A stretch of DNA of 64,000 nucleotides from Nymphaea colorata. Its lineage: Eukaryota; Streptophyta; Magnoliopsida; Nymphaeales; Nymphaeaceae. This document shows, piece after piece, positions 1-18,317 of the stretch. The position numbers and the translations under genes were made by a program. The first letter of the stretch is position 1. Every line of letters starts with the position of its first letter. The notes under the pieces are model-generated. The model worked only from the letters and a program-made list of their open reading frames with translations. It was not told the DNA's origin and ran no database searches. The stretch is taken from the NCBI RefSeq assembly GCF_008831285.2, contig NC_045148.1, positions 10,545,001 through 10,609,000 on the forward strand. Direction: 5' to 3'.

Positions 1-745
1 TCCATTTGGTGGGCCGGGCCTTGCCTCCTCACCTCACCTCTCGGCCAGGCGGGCCGAGACCTCTCTCTGCTTATGCGCCTCTTCTTCTCTCGGCCAGGTG
101 GGCCGAGACCTCTAACTTCTCAACTCCTCGCCTCCAATCGGTCAGGCGGATCGAGCCTTCTCATCCCCTCTACCTCCGTAACTGAGATACTCCAGGGAGC
201 GGCTTGCCGCTGGTTTTCCCCTGGGATCACTTGTAGATTACCGAGATCCCCTCGGTCGGTAACTCCCTTGCTCCCCCTTGTAGTTTCTGAGGTGGTAGTA
301 TTTGTTTTATTGCTTTTGTATTTACTGCTTTAGCTCGGCGAAAGTCATCACTACCCCGCGCGGTTCCTCTGAGGCCTAAGGCCAAAGGCACAACTGCAGG
401 GCAGCCAACCACCTGCTGGGTATCTGGGTGTGGTTTGTTCCATTAGTTGTGGTTTGTATGGTGTGCATGTGTATGTTGAGTGAGTTGTGAGTGTATTTTT
501 GTTACATTCGTGTTTGTAAAATATGTATCCCCTAGTTGTTGTATTAGGTTAAACTTTTGGGATTTAGGAAAACTTACCTGTATCTGTGTCCTAAGGGATT
601 TGCGTCGGGGTGTCTGTCCAGCCGGGTAGATTTTTTGTAATTAACTTCTTTAGGTTTTGGTTTTAGATAGGCTCGAACTCAGATATCCTAGCTACTAGGG
701 CTGATCTTGGCCTAGAATTGGTTTAAGCCGGGGTAAGTCCTAACA
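1..745 (+). repeat. 5' LTR (partial) of the Ty3/gypsy element
   Basis: The sequence from 159 to 745 is repeated at 8814-9400, including the blocks around ctccagggagcggcttgccg and gtgtgcatgtgtatgttgag. The LTR ends at ctaaca (740-745), directly before the primer-binding site. The window opens inside or upstream of this LTR, so its TG start cannot be placed. Its first 155 bp hold three copies of an approximately 48-bp unit built around a short stem-loop (41, 90, 138). The 3' LTR retains only the last of these. Confidence 0.88.
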
Positions 746-747
746 AT

Positions 748-761
748 TGGTATCAGAGCCC
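748..761 (+). other. Primer-binding site complementary to initiator tRNA-Met
   Basis: The sequence tggtatcagagccc begins two bases after the 5' LTR end. This is the standard plant LTR-retrotransposon primer site matching the 3' end of tRNA-iMet. Its position confirms the LTR boundary. Confidence 0.92.
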
Positions 762-1373
762 TTCGAGATGCAGCTGACCAGATTTCAGTGTATTTGATTT
801 CAGTTTTGTCAGTAGTCAGTGTGTGGATTCGGCGTGTGTAGAAGAACTGGTACCAACCTATCAATTGGTATCATAGACATCCTAGGAGTAGATTACAGTG
901 AGCGATGGTTTTCTGTCAGTGTCAGTGGACTTTTTGTTGTGTATCGGTCTTATAGCTGCAATTGGTATCAGTCGGTCAGAGTATTCTCTGGTTTTCGACA
1001 GTCTAGGCAGTGTGTTGCTCACGGCTATACCTGCTACATAGGCAGCCAGGCGTGGGTAGTGTCTACGGGCATTACCAAGGGCTTACTAGGTTTGCGGTGC
1101 GTTGCCGAGGCGCCAGGTGGGCGCGGCAATTCAGGCCTTTCCCTTTAGGCCCGGCCGAGAGCCTGGTAGGGCAACTGAGGTGCCAGGCGGGCGCGGCGGG
1201 CTAACCCATCTCCTTTGCCAATGGGTGCACGGGCAATAGCATGAGCAGTTGGCAGCGAGGGCAGATTTGTGTGTTTGTGTCAGTTTCGGGTTTTCCTTCA
1301 TTGTATAGCAGCAGCGAGTTTGTTAGTTTTGTTGGTGTTGTTTGTAACTTGAGTCTTTCCCAAGCTAGCGGAA

Positions 1374-2865
1374 ATGGCTAAGAAAGCCAAGCAAATGGTA
1401 GGTGGTCCTTCCGGGCAAGAGGAAGATGCCTCTAGCCATGGAGAGCAGCTAGGAGGAGATTCGGTTGAAATTCAAACCTTCAACCTAGACCGAGTCTCCC
1501 TTCTAGAAAGTGAGCTTGCCTTGGTAAGATGTGAGATGGCTAGACTTAAGGAGTTTGACGAAATTAAGTCCATGCTCTAAACCCTAACCGCATCCCAAGC
1601 CCCTACCATCACTTTTGGAGATCCAATCGTCCAAGGCCCGAATCCCATCCTCAGTTATCAAGGGCCTAATCCTATAGTTGACTACCACCATCTTAACCCT
1701 ACCTTTGGTTTAGAGAGAGGCCTTTTAGGGTCAAATCTTATTTTCCCTAACAAGGCCTACACCACTGGTGCCCAAACCACAACCTCTCTTGTCGGGACCA
1801 GCCAACAAGGGGCAAGAGTCAACCCAGAACCTTCCCCCTTTGCCTTTTCCAGCCTCCCAAATCGGCCTCCACCAATGCCACAACCCGGGCCAACTAAGGA
1901 GAACTTTGTACTGCCACCACCACCCATCCAGGATCCTCCCAACCATAGAAGAACATGGGCAGATGAAGATGAAGAGTACTAGGGAACTAGGGAAAACCAT
2001 AACCAAAATCAGAATTAGAGGCGTTTCCCTACGGTTAAGTTTGAGTTTCCCCGCTTCAGTGGGTTAGGAATTAAGGAATGGATATACAAGTTGAAGCCGT
2101 ACTTTTTGTGCCAACATGTTCCCCATGACAAATGGATTATTACAGCCGAAATGTACTTTGAGGGAGAAGCAATGAGCTGGTACCTCTGGTACAGGCACAA
2201 TCACTCTATGGTGACATGGGAATAACTTAAGGCCGACTTATTGGTCCGTTTCGGAGAGTCAACTCACATCGACTATGATGTAGAGTTGAAGAATTTGCAA
2301 CAAACCACCACGGTACAAGAGTATCAATGTCAGTTTGAAAAGTTATCTAGCATGGTGAATTGGACCCAAAGTGCCTTAGTTGGAGCCTTCATTGGTGGGC
2401 TCAAAGAGGAAGATAGATATGCAGACTTATAGACACACATAATTGGTGGAATGTTTTAACATCGCACGTTCTATTGAGGCCAGGAATAAAAGGAAAAGTG
2501 CATTGTACCGGCTCAACCAAAATTTTGAGGCCAGCACCTCTAGGCCAAACTCCGCCAGAGCTTTTCCTACTAGAAGAGAAGTGCCACGGACCTTCAATCG
2601 GGAAGAAAATAGGCCTACTTTCTGTGAAAGGGTCCCGATCACCTACATTACAAGGAAAGAGCGGGAAGAGATGATTAAAAACAACAAATGCTTTAACTGC
2701 AAGGATAAGTGGCACAAAGGCCACGTTTGCAAGGAATTTCGAGCCTATGAGGTGATAGACAATGACGAAGATGATGAACCTCAAAACGAGAATGAGGAAA
2801 CTCCTAACCCAGAACCGGAAACACCCACAAAACCGGCTATTGAAGATGGTACATGCCATTCAATG
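1374..2865 (+). pseudogene. Retrotransposon gag remnant
   Basis: Structural capsid/nucleocapsid precursor. The probable start is at 1374 (MAKKAKQ..), but the frame stops at 1578-1580. A Retrotrans_gag-like stretch runs about 2030-2440: motifs EWIYKLKPYF, MYFEGEAMSWY, LVRFGES and FIGGLKEEDRY. It carries a CAA-to-TAA type stop at 2223-2225 and another after RYADL near 2430. The nucleocapsid knuckle C-x2-C-x4-H-x4-C is intact at 2689-2730 ([14 protein letters not shown]), followed by an acidic linker. With at least four stops it cannot make a full Gag. Confidence 0.85.
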
Positions 2866-5800
2866 ATGGACCCTAACAGGCCCAATGCTATGAAGGTCAT
2901 AGGGAAAATAAAAGGCAAGAAAATGATCGTATTACTGGACTCTGGAGCCACACATAACTTCATGAGTCTTGAAACAGCTGAAGTCATCGATCATCCCCTT
3001 ACAGAACAGACCCCTCTTACAGTTGTCGTGGGTAATGATTCATGTTTGTCTTGCACTCACTTGTGCAAAAGTGTAGAGTTGGTGATGCAGAAGTCACCTT
3101 TTGTTGTAGATATTTTAGTTTTGCCTTTGAAAGGAATAGACGTTGTCTTGGGAGTCAAATGGTTGGAAACACTTGAAGTAATCTCTTGGGACTTCAAGAA
3201 TATGAAGATGACGTTTGCCAAGGAGGGAGGTGACGTTCCGTCACCCTCACCGCGGTCAGTACAATGGTGGCACCCAAGGCCGCCCTAAAAGCCATAGAAG
3301 CCCAACAACCAGCGTACTGGGTTGTGGCAATGGCAACTGATGTACCGGTAACCAATCCGGAATAAAAAAAAGAATGTCCGATAAGGTGCAACGGGTACTT
3401 GATGAATTCAAGGGCGTATTTGATGAGCCTAAAGGATTGTCCCTGAAATGATCATATGACCACATGATAGTATTGAACAACGGGTCAGAACCGGTCAATG
3501 TTAGACCATACCGCTATGGCTACCACCAAAAAGCTGAGATCAGAAGACTTGTCAAAGAAATATTAGGAAATGGAATAATTCAATGAGCAGTAGCCCCTTT
3601 TTCTCACCAGTTCTATTGGTGAAGAAAAAAGATAATATGTGGCGGTTCTATGTTGATTATAGGGCCCTTAATGAGACGACAGTGAAAGACAGACACCCTA
3701 TCCCTGTAATAGATGAGTTGCTTGACGAATTAACGGGCGCAACCATCTTCTCGAAATTGGATCTCAGGGCAATATACACCAGATCATAATCTACGAAGGA
3801 GATATAGAAAAAACTGCTTTCAGGACTCATGATGGCCATTACGAATTTCTTGTAATGCCATTCGGGTTAACAAACACACCAGCGACATTCCAACGGTGTA
3901 TGAACGATACTTTCAGAAGCCATCTACGTGATTTTTTGTTAGTCTTCTTCGATGATATTTTGGTTTATAGTCACTCGGTGGAAGAGCATGTCAGGCATCT
4001 TACCAAGGTCTTATCCATCCTAAGGGCTAACACACTCTACGCAAAAAGGTCCAAATGCAGTTTTGAACAAACGTCCATTGGATACTTGGGGCATATCGTG
4101 TCCTAAGAGGGGGTTAGGGCAGACTCCGAAAAGTTGCAAGCCATGAATGCATGGCCACTGCCCAAGGATCTCAAGGGCTTGAGAGGCTTCCTCGGTCTCA
4201 CAGGATACTACAAACATTTCATACAAAGATATGGACTTATTGTCACCCCATTGACTCAAATGGACCGAAAAAGCAAGAGAAGCCTTTGAGCAACTGAAAT
4301 CGGCACTCATGTCTGCACCTGTATTAATGTTGCCCGATTTCAACAAAGAGTTTGTGGTTGAAACTGACGCCTGTGACACGAGAATTGGAGCGGTACTTAG
4401 TCAAGAAAAACATCATATGGCTGACATGTCCAAAGCCTTGACCAACCATGCCAAACCTCTGTCCACATATGAAAAGGAATATTGGCCATTGTTCTGACAG
4501 TTGAAAAATGGAGGTCATATCTTATTGGTCGTCGGTTTACAGTGAGAACGGATCACAACAGCCTCAGACACATGCTGAAACAGAGGGTGTCCATGCCAAG
4601 TCAATAAAAGTGGTTGGCTAAGTTACTGGGATACAATTTCAGCATAGAATACAAACGTAGTCTGGAGGACAATGCAGTAGACGCTTTCTCTCGACTGAGT
4701 GAGCAACTGAACACTCCGTCGATGATAGAAATAGACCTATGGGATAGAATATCAAATGAGCAAATGAATGATGAGGGGCTCCGTCTGATAAGAACCTCCA
4801 TTACCCAAAATCCAGGGTCTATTCCCCATTACACCATGAAGGGGAACGTGCTTCAAAGAAAGAATAGGGCAGTCATTCCCACTGGATTGACCCTTAAAGA
4901 AGATCTGTTGCATCACTTTCACTCAACACCTTCAGCGGGTCATGAAGGGGTTGCAAAGATTTTACAGAAGATAAAGACCTAGTTTTGGTGGCAGGGCATG
5001 AAATCATATGTCCAATGTTTCGTAAAAGAATACACAGTATGCCAACGTGAGAAATACGATACCATCAAACCGCCAGGCCACTTGAACCCCCTTCCAGTTC
5101 CTACGAAACCATGGGTTGACGTAACCATGGTCTTCATCGATACTATGCCCAAGTCAGAAGGCAAGGAAGCGATAATGGTCGTTGTGGACCACTTCACAAA
5201 GTACAGTCACTTCGCCCCTTTGCCTAGGATGTATCAGGGACCTCTAGTAGCATCTGTCTACCATGATTACGTCGGGAAGTTTCATGGTATCCCACAGAGC
5301 ATAGTATGTGACAGAGACTCTATATTCCTTAGCTCTTTCTGGAAGGAATATATGAAGAACATGGAGACTACTTTGCAGTATAGTACTGCCCATCATCCCC
5401 AAACGGATGGGCAGACTGAGATAGTTAATAGATCCCTAGAAACCTATCTCATATGTTTTGCCAGGAAAGGCCCAGCACTTGGGCAAAGTACCTATCTGGG
5501 CCGAATGGTCCTATAACACAAGCTGGCACACATCTACCGGGATCACCCTATACGAGGCTTTATATGGTTTCCCTCTTCCATTGCTTCCAAGATATGAGGG
5601 AGGAACGGTAATAGAAGACGGGGTTGACTGTGAGCTGTAGTTCTGTGAAGAAGTTTTGGTTTCATTAAAAGAGAGCATTATTAGAGCCCAAAACAGGATG
5701 AAACAGACATATGATAAGGGACTCAAGGATAGAGAATTTAATGAAGGGGACTATGTCTAGTTGAAGAAGCTGCCCATCAAACAAAAGTCATTACTCAGGT
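2866..5800 (+). pseudogene. Retrotransposon pol remnant (PR-RT-RNaseH-INT)
   Basis: The aspartic protease shows [10 protein letters not shown] (Asp codon at 2938). RT runs about 3583-4106 with [23 protein letters not shown] and FFDDILVYS. One base is missing near 3778, shifting frame inside the conserved LDLR..YHQI block. RNase H starts near 4300 (VVETDAC), and a short segment before it (about 4258) is lost. Frame changes and stops follow near 4496 and 4605. Integrase spans about 4880-5800. The zinc-binding HHCC motif has Tyr for its first Cys (EYTVCQ), and the first catalytic Asp is replaced by Val (TMVFID), while the second Asp (CDRDS) and the Glu (TEIVNRSLE) remain. The C-terminal domain stops abruptly near LPIKQKSLL at the LTR joint. 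Confidence 0.9.
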
Positions 5801-5822
5801 CCAATCGGTCAGGTGGACCGAA
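5801..5822 (+). repeat. Left fragment of the split 3' LTR
   Basis: The bases from ccaatcggtcaggtggaccg match 134-155 of the 5' LTR. The matching LTR sequence resumes only at 8814, after the nested insertion. Pol coding sequence runs right up to this fragment, so the integrase C-terminus, polypurine tract and the first part of U3 are deleted. Confidence 0.75.
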
Positions 5823-8808
5823 TGTAACGTTATTCTGTTTTTGGGCAGGTCGGGTTGGATCGGGACCCAGACCCGAAATCCTTGGCGTGAAGGGCCCGAT
5901 GCGAGAGCCCTTCTCCCTCGCCTTTCCCTCTTCTCCCCCATCTTTTTCCTGGATGCCTCTCGTGCTAGCACAGAGAAGAAGAAGAATACGGTGGTGGTGC
6001 AGGGCAGTGACGAGGACGGCGGCGGTGGCGCAGGTAAGCCTCTCTATCTCTCTGCCTCTTCTTCCTTCCTCGCCCTTCTTCTCCTCCTCCCCCTTGCATA
6101 GACTTTTCCCTCGCCGTCAGCACCCTCTCTCTGGTTGTCTCCCTCTTTTTTCTCGTGCTCCTCACTTGCACCTCCCTCTACGGTCTCTCTTACTCCCTCT
6201 GTCCGTTTCTCCCCAACTTTCCGAACCTTCTCTACTTGCCCTCTCTTCTCTCACTACACTTCCTCTCCATACCGCCAGCCTCCTCCCACTCACAGCTCTC
6301 AGCTCTTGTGCTCTCTCTCTCAGTCCCAGCTTCCCTCTCCCTTGTTGTTCCCTGCCTCCCCCAACAAAATCAATCCCTTAGCCGAACTCCTCCTCTTGAG
6401 CATAGTTTTACTTTTCTCAGTAGTTGTGGCTGTTGGATTGGAATTGCAGTTTGGGTTTGCATCTTTCTCTTCATAGCAGCGAATAGAAGGCGTTGTGGTG
6501 GCGGCATTGCATGATTTTAGCCGTTTGAGGACCTCTCTAACTCGTGAGGTGGCTGCCGGAATGATTGCAGTAGTCTAGACTCTTGTTTTGGATGAGCAAG
6601 GCGTAATTGAGTCTATTTTATTGTATATTTTTCTTTGAAACACGTATAATTATTGTTTGAGCATGCTAGAAGGCAGAATTGATGATTTGGGATGCATGTT
6701 AGCGACTTTGCTTTTTAGGGAAAGTGTAGGATTATGTTGGAGAAGCATTGATTCATGTCTATAATGATCATTTAAGTATAATGGGTTAATTTTTGAAGCA
6801 ATAGGGAAGCATGGTAGAGATTTGATGTGGGTGAGAAGATTTAGAATCATTTTGATGAGCATGTGGCACAAGCTTTTGTCAACGGGCGTATTGCGGTGTT
6901 AGTTGGAGAAAAACATGTAAATTGGGTGTATTTGTGGGGAAGACGCTTTAACTATAGAAATCATTTAAGAATGTGTTAAGGATGGATTGATCGAAGCATT
7001 GGATTTTGACGTTTGGTGGCAATGTCAAGAGGTTAGGAGGAGGCCTATTGGAGGGCTTGTAGGTCGACACTACCCGTCGACACCTTCTTGAGGCAATGAC
7101 ATGTACCTCAATGATTTTGTTTTATGTTTGTTTGGACCGTAAAGGTAACTAGTAGGAATCTTATCTTTGCTTATGTCTGCAGGTACACCGGGCACGTCCC
7201 GTCGACCTTGAGCAACCAGTTTCGAAGGTCGAGATATTTTGAAGAGTTTTGTAGGTGCACAACAGGTATGGCAGCATTCCAGGCAAATTCATGTCTGGGC
7301 AAATGTGTGAATGTGTGTTCCTAGGATCGTGGGATCCTAGGATTTTGATGTGATTGATGGATTGTTTTGTGAACGAATGTGTGTATGCATGTATGATTTG
7401 TTTTGAAAGGCTATTAGAAGCATGTTTTGAAAATGTTACGCATTTGCATGTGCATGCTAGAATTGATAACTGTTTAGGACATATGAGGTGGGGTATCGAG
7501 TCGAGTGTCTCCTCGACCCCAATTGTGCATTAGAAAGCATCCTAGAATGATAACTGCATAGGACAGCTACGAGCCAATCAGAGATCGAGACTACTCTTTG
7601 TGGTTTGGCTAAGTTTTTCAAAGAGGTGACTGATATGATTATTGATGTGAAGGTTGTGTTTTGTTGCATATACATTGCCGCGGACAATGATGCAAATGAA
7701 TGAATTGGAGGGTAATTGTACCTGTATTGTATGACGACTAGTTATGACTGTTAAATGTTATATGTAGACCTCGTGTGGAGGAAATTGGGGGTGTGGGTGC
7801 ATTCGTGAAGTGAACCAACCTCGTGAGCTAGCCAGTCATTTTGTGATTGTGCATTTGTAATGATAATAATGTAAGAATAAGGCATGAGAGACCAGTGGGT
7901 TATGGCAATGTGTTTGGAAGATGTCCCGCTTTCGCCACTGGTCTCACCTGTTTGGAGCGCAGGCGGTGCAAGACCCCAGGGTACTGTTGTGTGTTGTGGT
8001 TGGAGCGTTTGGCTCCCGCCTTCCCAACTTGGGTGTCCTAGGGAAAGCTAAGTATCTCTCCGTGGAATTCACACACCCATGGATGAGTGCTCTACCGCTG
8101 TAGCGGATGAATGGATTCATACTGTTATGGAATGTCACGGGGGTTGTTTCTCGGCTATGGGCCGCCCATGGTGTGCACGTGCCTGTGTTTGCACCTACAG
8201 GAACTGTCAATTCACTAAAGTTAATGAAAATGAAAGTATGTAATTGAAATGTGTGTGAACGAATGTATGTGATTGATGGGCTTGAGTGGCCTTTTCATGT
8301 GGTGGTCTATGTTAGGGGTTTTCTTGGCAAATGATGTGCCTATGCCCTGACACGACATGACGATAGATTGTTTTTATGATTGTTCTCAGATTTGAGCCCG
8401 ATCTAAGAGGGTTTGGAATTTTTCTGACTTGTTGTCATACTGTGAAGGCTAAGCCTTCTGTTGTTTCATTTTTTTTCAGGTTTTGGTGGACCAGGGGCAA
8501 CAGATTGAGCAGATGGTTTTACTCGCATCTTACTAGAGAGGTTTTGGGTCTTTTGTAGTGTCGGCGCGTCTTATTTTGATTGTATTGATGTCTTGTTTTT
8601 GTTAGACATCAATTATATGTTTTGGGGCATTTTTGTCATACTCTTAGGTATGATTTTGTATGAATCAAAATTGTTATATGAATGAAAGTTCACTCCATTG
8701 TTTTGAATGGCATAGCTCCTTCTTTTGAATCGTTGTGTCATCACACTTCAATGTTTTATGTTAGAAAAAAAAAATGTCTTTGAGTGTCAAAAAGGTTGGG
8801 GTGTGACA
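5823..8808 (+). mobile_element. Nested LTR-like insertion, probable solo LTR
   Basis: The insert begins tgtaacg and ends ggtgtgaca, so it has TGT..ACA ends, and it interrupts the older 3' LTR exactly where the 5' LTR reads uncut (tcgag at 151-155). Flanks are ccgaa (5818-5822) and ccaag (8809-8813). Each differs by one base from ccgag, a 5-bp target duplication. Inside there is a pyrimidine-rich stretch (about 5900-6380) but no protein domain, primer site or internal LTR pair that I can see. Ends of this type and a 3-kb length are known for LTRs of the Tekay/Del chromovirus clade. That assignment is from memory of the family, not tested. Open frames inside (for example 5761-6381) are low-complexity and not genes. 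Confidence 0.72.
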
Positions 8809-8813
8809 CCAAG

Positions 8814-9400
8814 CCTTCTCATCTGCTCTACCTCCATAGCTGTTATACTCCAGGGAGCGGCTTGCCGCTGTTTTTCCCTTGGGGCCACTTGCAGATTGCC
8901 GAGATCCCCTCGGCCGGTAACTCCCTTGCTTCCCCTTTAGTTTTTGGGGCGGCAATATTTGTTTTATTGCTTTTGTATTTACTGCTTTAACCCAGCACAA
9001 GTCATCGCTACCCCACGCGGTTCCTCAGAGGCCTAAGGCCAAAGACACAACTGCAGGACAGCCAGCTACCTACTGGATATCTGGGTGTGCTTTGTATGGT
9101 GTGCATGTGTATGTTGAGTGAGTTCTAAGTGTATTGTGAGTGTATTTTTGTAACCGTTAGCGTTTGTAAAGCATATATCTCCTAGTTGTTGTAGTAGGTT
9201 AAACTTTTGAGATTTGAGAAAACTTACCTGTATCCCTGTCCTAAGGGATTTGTGCTGGGATGTCTGTCCAACCGAATAGATTTTCTGTAATTAACTTCCT
9301 TAGGTTCCAGTTTTAAATAGACTCGAACTCGAAGATCCTGGCTACTAAGAATGATCTTAGCCTAAAATTGGTCTAAGTCGGGGGGGGGTAAATCCTAACA
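8814..9400 (+). repeat. Right fragment of the split 3' LTR
   Basis: It aligns with 159-745 of the 5' LTR end to end, finishing ctaaca. Differences include small indels near 9085-9165 and a run of nine G at 9380-9388. The flanking target duplication of the whole element cannot be checked because the left end is off-window. Confidence 0.88.
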
Positions 9401-9582
9401 ATTTCCAACTCCACACTGCAGTGGCTGCCTATCACCCTTTTAGTCTATTGTTCGATTACAGTTGCCCATGAAGGCTTTCCAATAGGCGATCTTTTATAAT
9501 ATAAAATTGTGCACGAAGGCTTTCTCTCTCCATCAGGTGTGTGCTTGGGTGTGGAAACACACACAGACATAACATATAATAT

Positions 9583-9593
<11 letters not shown>

Positions 9594-9646
<53 letters not shown>
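9594..9646 (+). repeat. (AG)n microsatellite
   Basis: About 26 uninterrupted AG units follow a short CA tract (9573-9593). The tract lies between the retrotransposon and the MAP kinase gene, in or just beyond the kinase 3' untranslated region. Confidence 0.9.
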
Positions 9647-9648
<2 letters not shown>

Positions 9649-9953
9649 TTTAAACTTAGATACACATTGAACTTTACTGCTCAGTCATCATTTGAGGACA
9701 GTTATTCACATGTGGGAGTTGACATTGCTCTCTGAAAACTGAAAAGGCTACACGCTTACACCGGCTCGAGAAAATGCGCTCCTTGTTGACAAGCAGCAGC
9801 GATACTGCAATCTTGCGAACGGAAAGCACCATTGGACGCACCGTGCTTCTCTTTGTACAATTTCAACACCCCAGTAAGTGATCATGCACGTTGAACTGTA
9901 TTCATATCCAAATCGAGGCTTACTTTTCAGTTTTCTTCATCAGAGAAAAATCC

Positions 9954-16968
<7,015 letters not shown>

Positions 16969-17600
16969 TTTCTTTAACCTATCAAAGTCCAACCTCCCCG
17001 CGTCCACCACTCCCCGAATTCCCAACTGTGGGCTCCAAGACAAGCAGCAACAATTACAATTCTGAAACAGATGGAGAGCAATCAGCAGCAGTCGGAACGG
17101 CCACTCAGCCGCACTTCCCCCACCGGCCCCTGCTCCGGATGAACAACCCGCAGTCTCTCTTGGGCAGCGAAAAGCTATTCACCAAGACCACAGGCAGAAC
17201 CAGACCCTTCATGCAAGCGACGCCGAAATAGACACTGCCGGCCTCAGGATCTCTCGTGCACAGCAATGCTGCCGCCATGGGCTGGTTGCCCTCGTGGATT
17301 TCAGATTCCTCGGCATCTCCAATCCCCCCTCTCCTTCCTCTACATTTCAGCATACGACCCCGATACTTCGAAAGTACATGGACTAGATCCAGGTGGCGGC
17401 GGGAGTGGTGGTTGTTGGGGTAACCGAAAAAGGACGAATTCTTCGCCCTCAAAATCTCCGAGAAATCCAGAAGATTAGACAGGAAATTATCGAAATTGAG
17501 AAAATTTTATTGCTTCTTCTTCTTCTTTCCTCCTCCTCCTCCTCCTCTTCTTCTTCCACCTCTTCTTCTTCAGCACAAGGGAAACCCTAGAGAGAGAGTC
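16969..17600 (-). promoter_or_regulatory. 5' leader region of the MAP kinase gene
   Basis: On the minus strand the sequence upstream of the start codon includes ctctagggtttccc near 17590, a common plant leader motif, then pyrimidine/purine runs (GAA/TCC repeats about 17517-17573). An acceptor-like cccacag at about 17026 suggests a leader intron, but its donor is unclear. I saw no clean TATA box. GC content and a triplet-rich purine tract mark this as transcribed leader or proximal promoter. Confidence 0.5.
17105..17278 (-). other. Possible 57-codon upstream ORF in the MAPK leader
   Basis: On the minus strand an ATG at 17278 (MAAALLCTRDPEAG..) runs to a stop at 17105-17107, about 135 bp before the kinase ATG and not in its frame as an extension. 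If retained in the mRNA it would be an upstream ORF and could lower translation. If a leader intron is removed it may be absent from the mature transcript. I recognise no family in it. Confidence 0.3.
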
Positions 17601-18178
17601 CATCGGATCCACGGTCCCCTTTTTGTGGGCGCTCTTCCATTTTTTTTCTCTTACGATTTTTACTTCTCTTGAAGAAATGACGGAAAAAATCTATTCTTTT
17701 CCAAAATGACACCTTTATTATCTTTTTAATTGCCTTTAAAATAGTAAGATTTTAAATGTACTCATAAATAGTTTAATTACAATTTTACCTCTGTATATCC
17801 ATACCCACGGTTTCTTTTTTTCTTTTTTTTTTTCTGGATAAGCTTGCGAAGAAGATCAACTCCTACATTTTCTAGAAATGAACTGAAAGATATTATTTCT
17901 AATGATAAAAAGTGGTATTTAACTTTCTTACCATTTAAATTCATAAAAATCTTTTTAGCTGTAGTTCTAAGTTGAACTAATCAAAGCTCTTAGTAGTAGA
18001 AAAAGCAAGAAATAACCTTTAAAGATGGTAATTGCAAAAGATCTCATAAATATGATCAAACAAATCCAAAGAAACTTTCCACATGTTTGATCCACAAAGC
18101 TGGATTGACAACTTGGATCATTAGCATGTGAAAAAAAACATTATATCAAACCAACCTCTAACTAGTGGTAGGGGTAAA

Positions 18179-18317
<139 letters not shown>

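Larger units (their letters stand above)
1..9400 (+). mobile_element. Decayed Ty3/gypsy LTR retrotransposon, left end outside window
   Basis: Order of parts: 5' LTR (to 745), primer-binding site, long leader, gag with a CCHC knuckle, protease, reverse transcriptase, RNase H, integrase, then a 3' LTR ending at 9400. The order protease-RT-RNaseH-integrase is that of Ty3/gypsy (Metaviridae). The RT motif FFDDILVYS and the integrase text point to a chromovirus-like lineage, but the chromodomain region is gone, so the clade is not fixed. Both LTRs end in ctaaca and align over about 587 bp (159-745 with 8814-9400) with many differences, so the insertion is old. Stops, frameshifts and deletions break every domain. 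It cannot move on its own. Its right end is about 550 bp from the stop codon of the MAP kinase gene. Confidence 0.93.

Noticed and set aside
819-1204. Leader open frames of the retrotransposon (109 and 64 codons)
   Set aside because: No similarity to gag or to known leader proteins. They overlap repeated hairpin motifs and lie before the real gag start.
2401-2859. 152-codon minus-strand frame
   Set aside because: Antisense shadow of the gag/protease region.
5761-6381. 206-codon open frame rich in Ser, Leu and Pro
   Set aside because: It starts in broken integrase sequence, crosses the solo-LTR joint and continues through a pyrimidine-rich tract. Other frames are open there too. Low complexity, not a gene.
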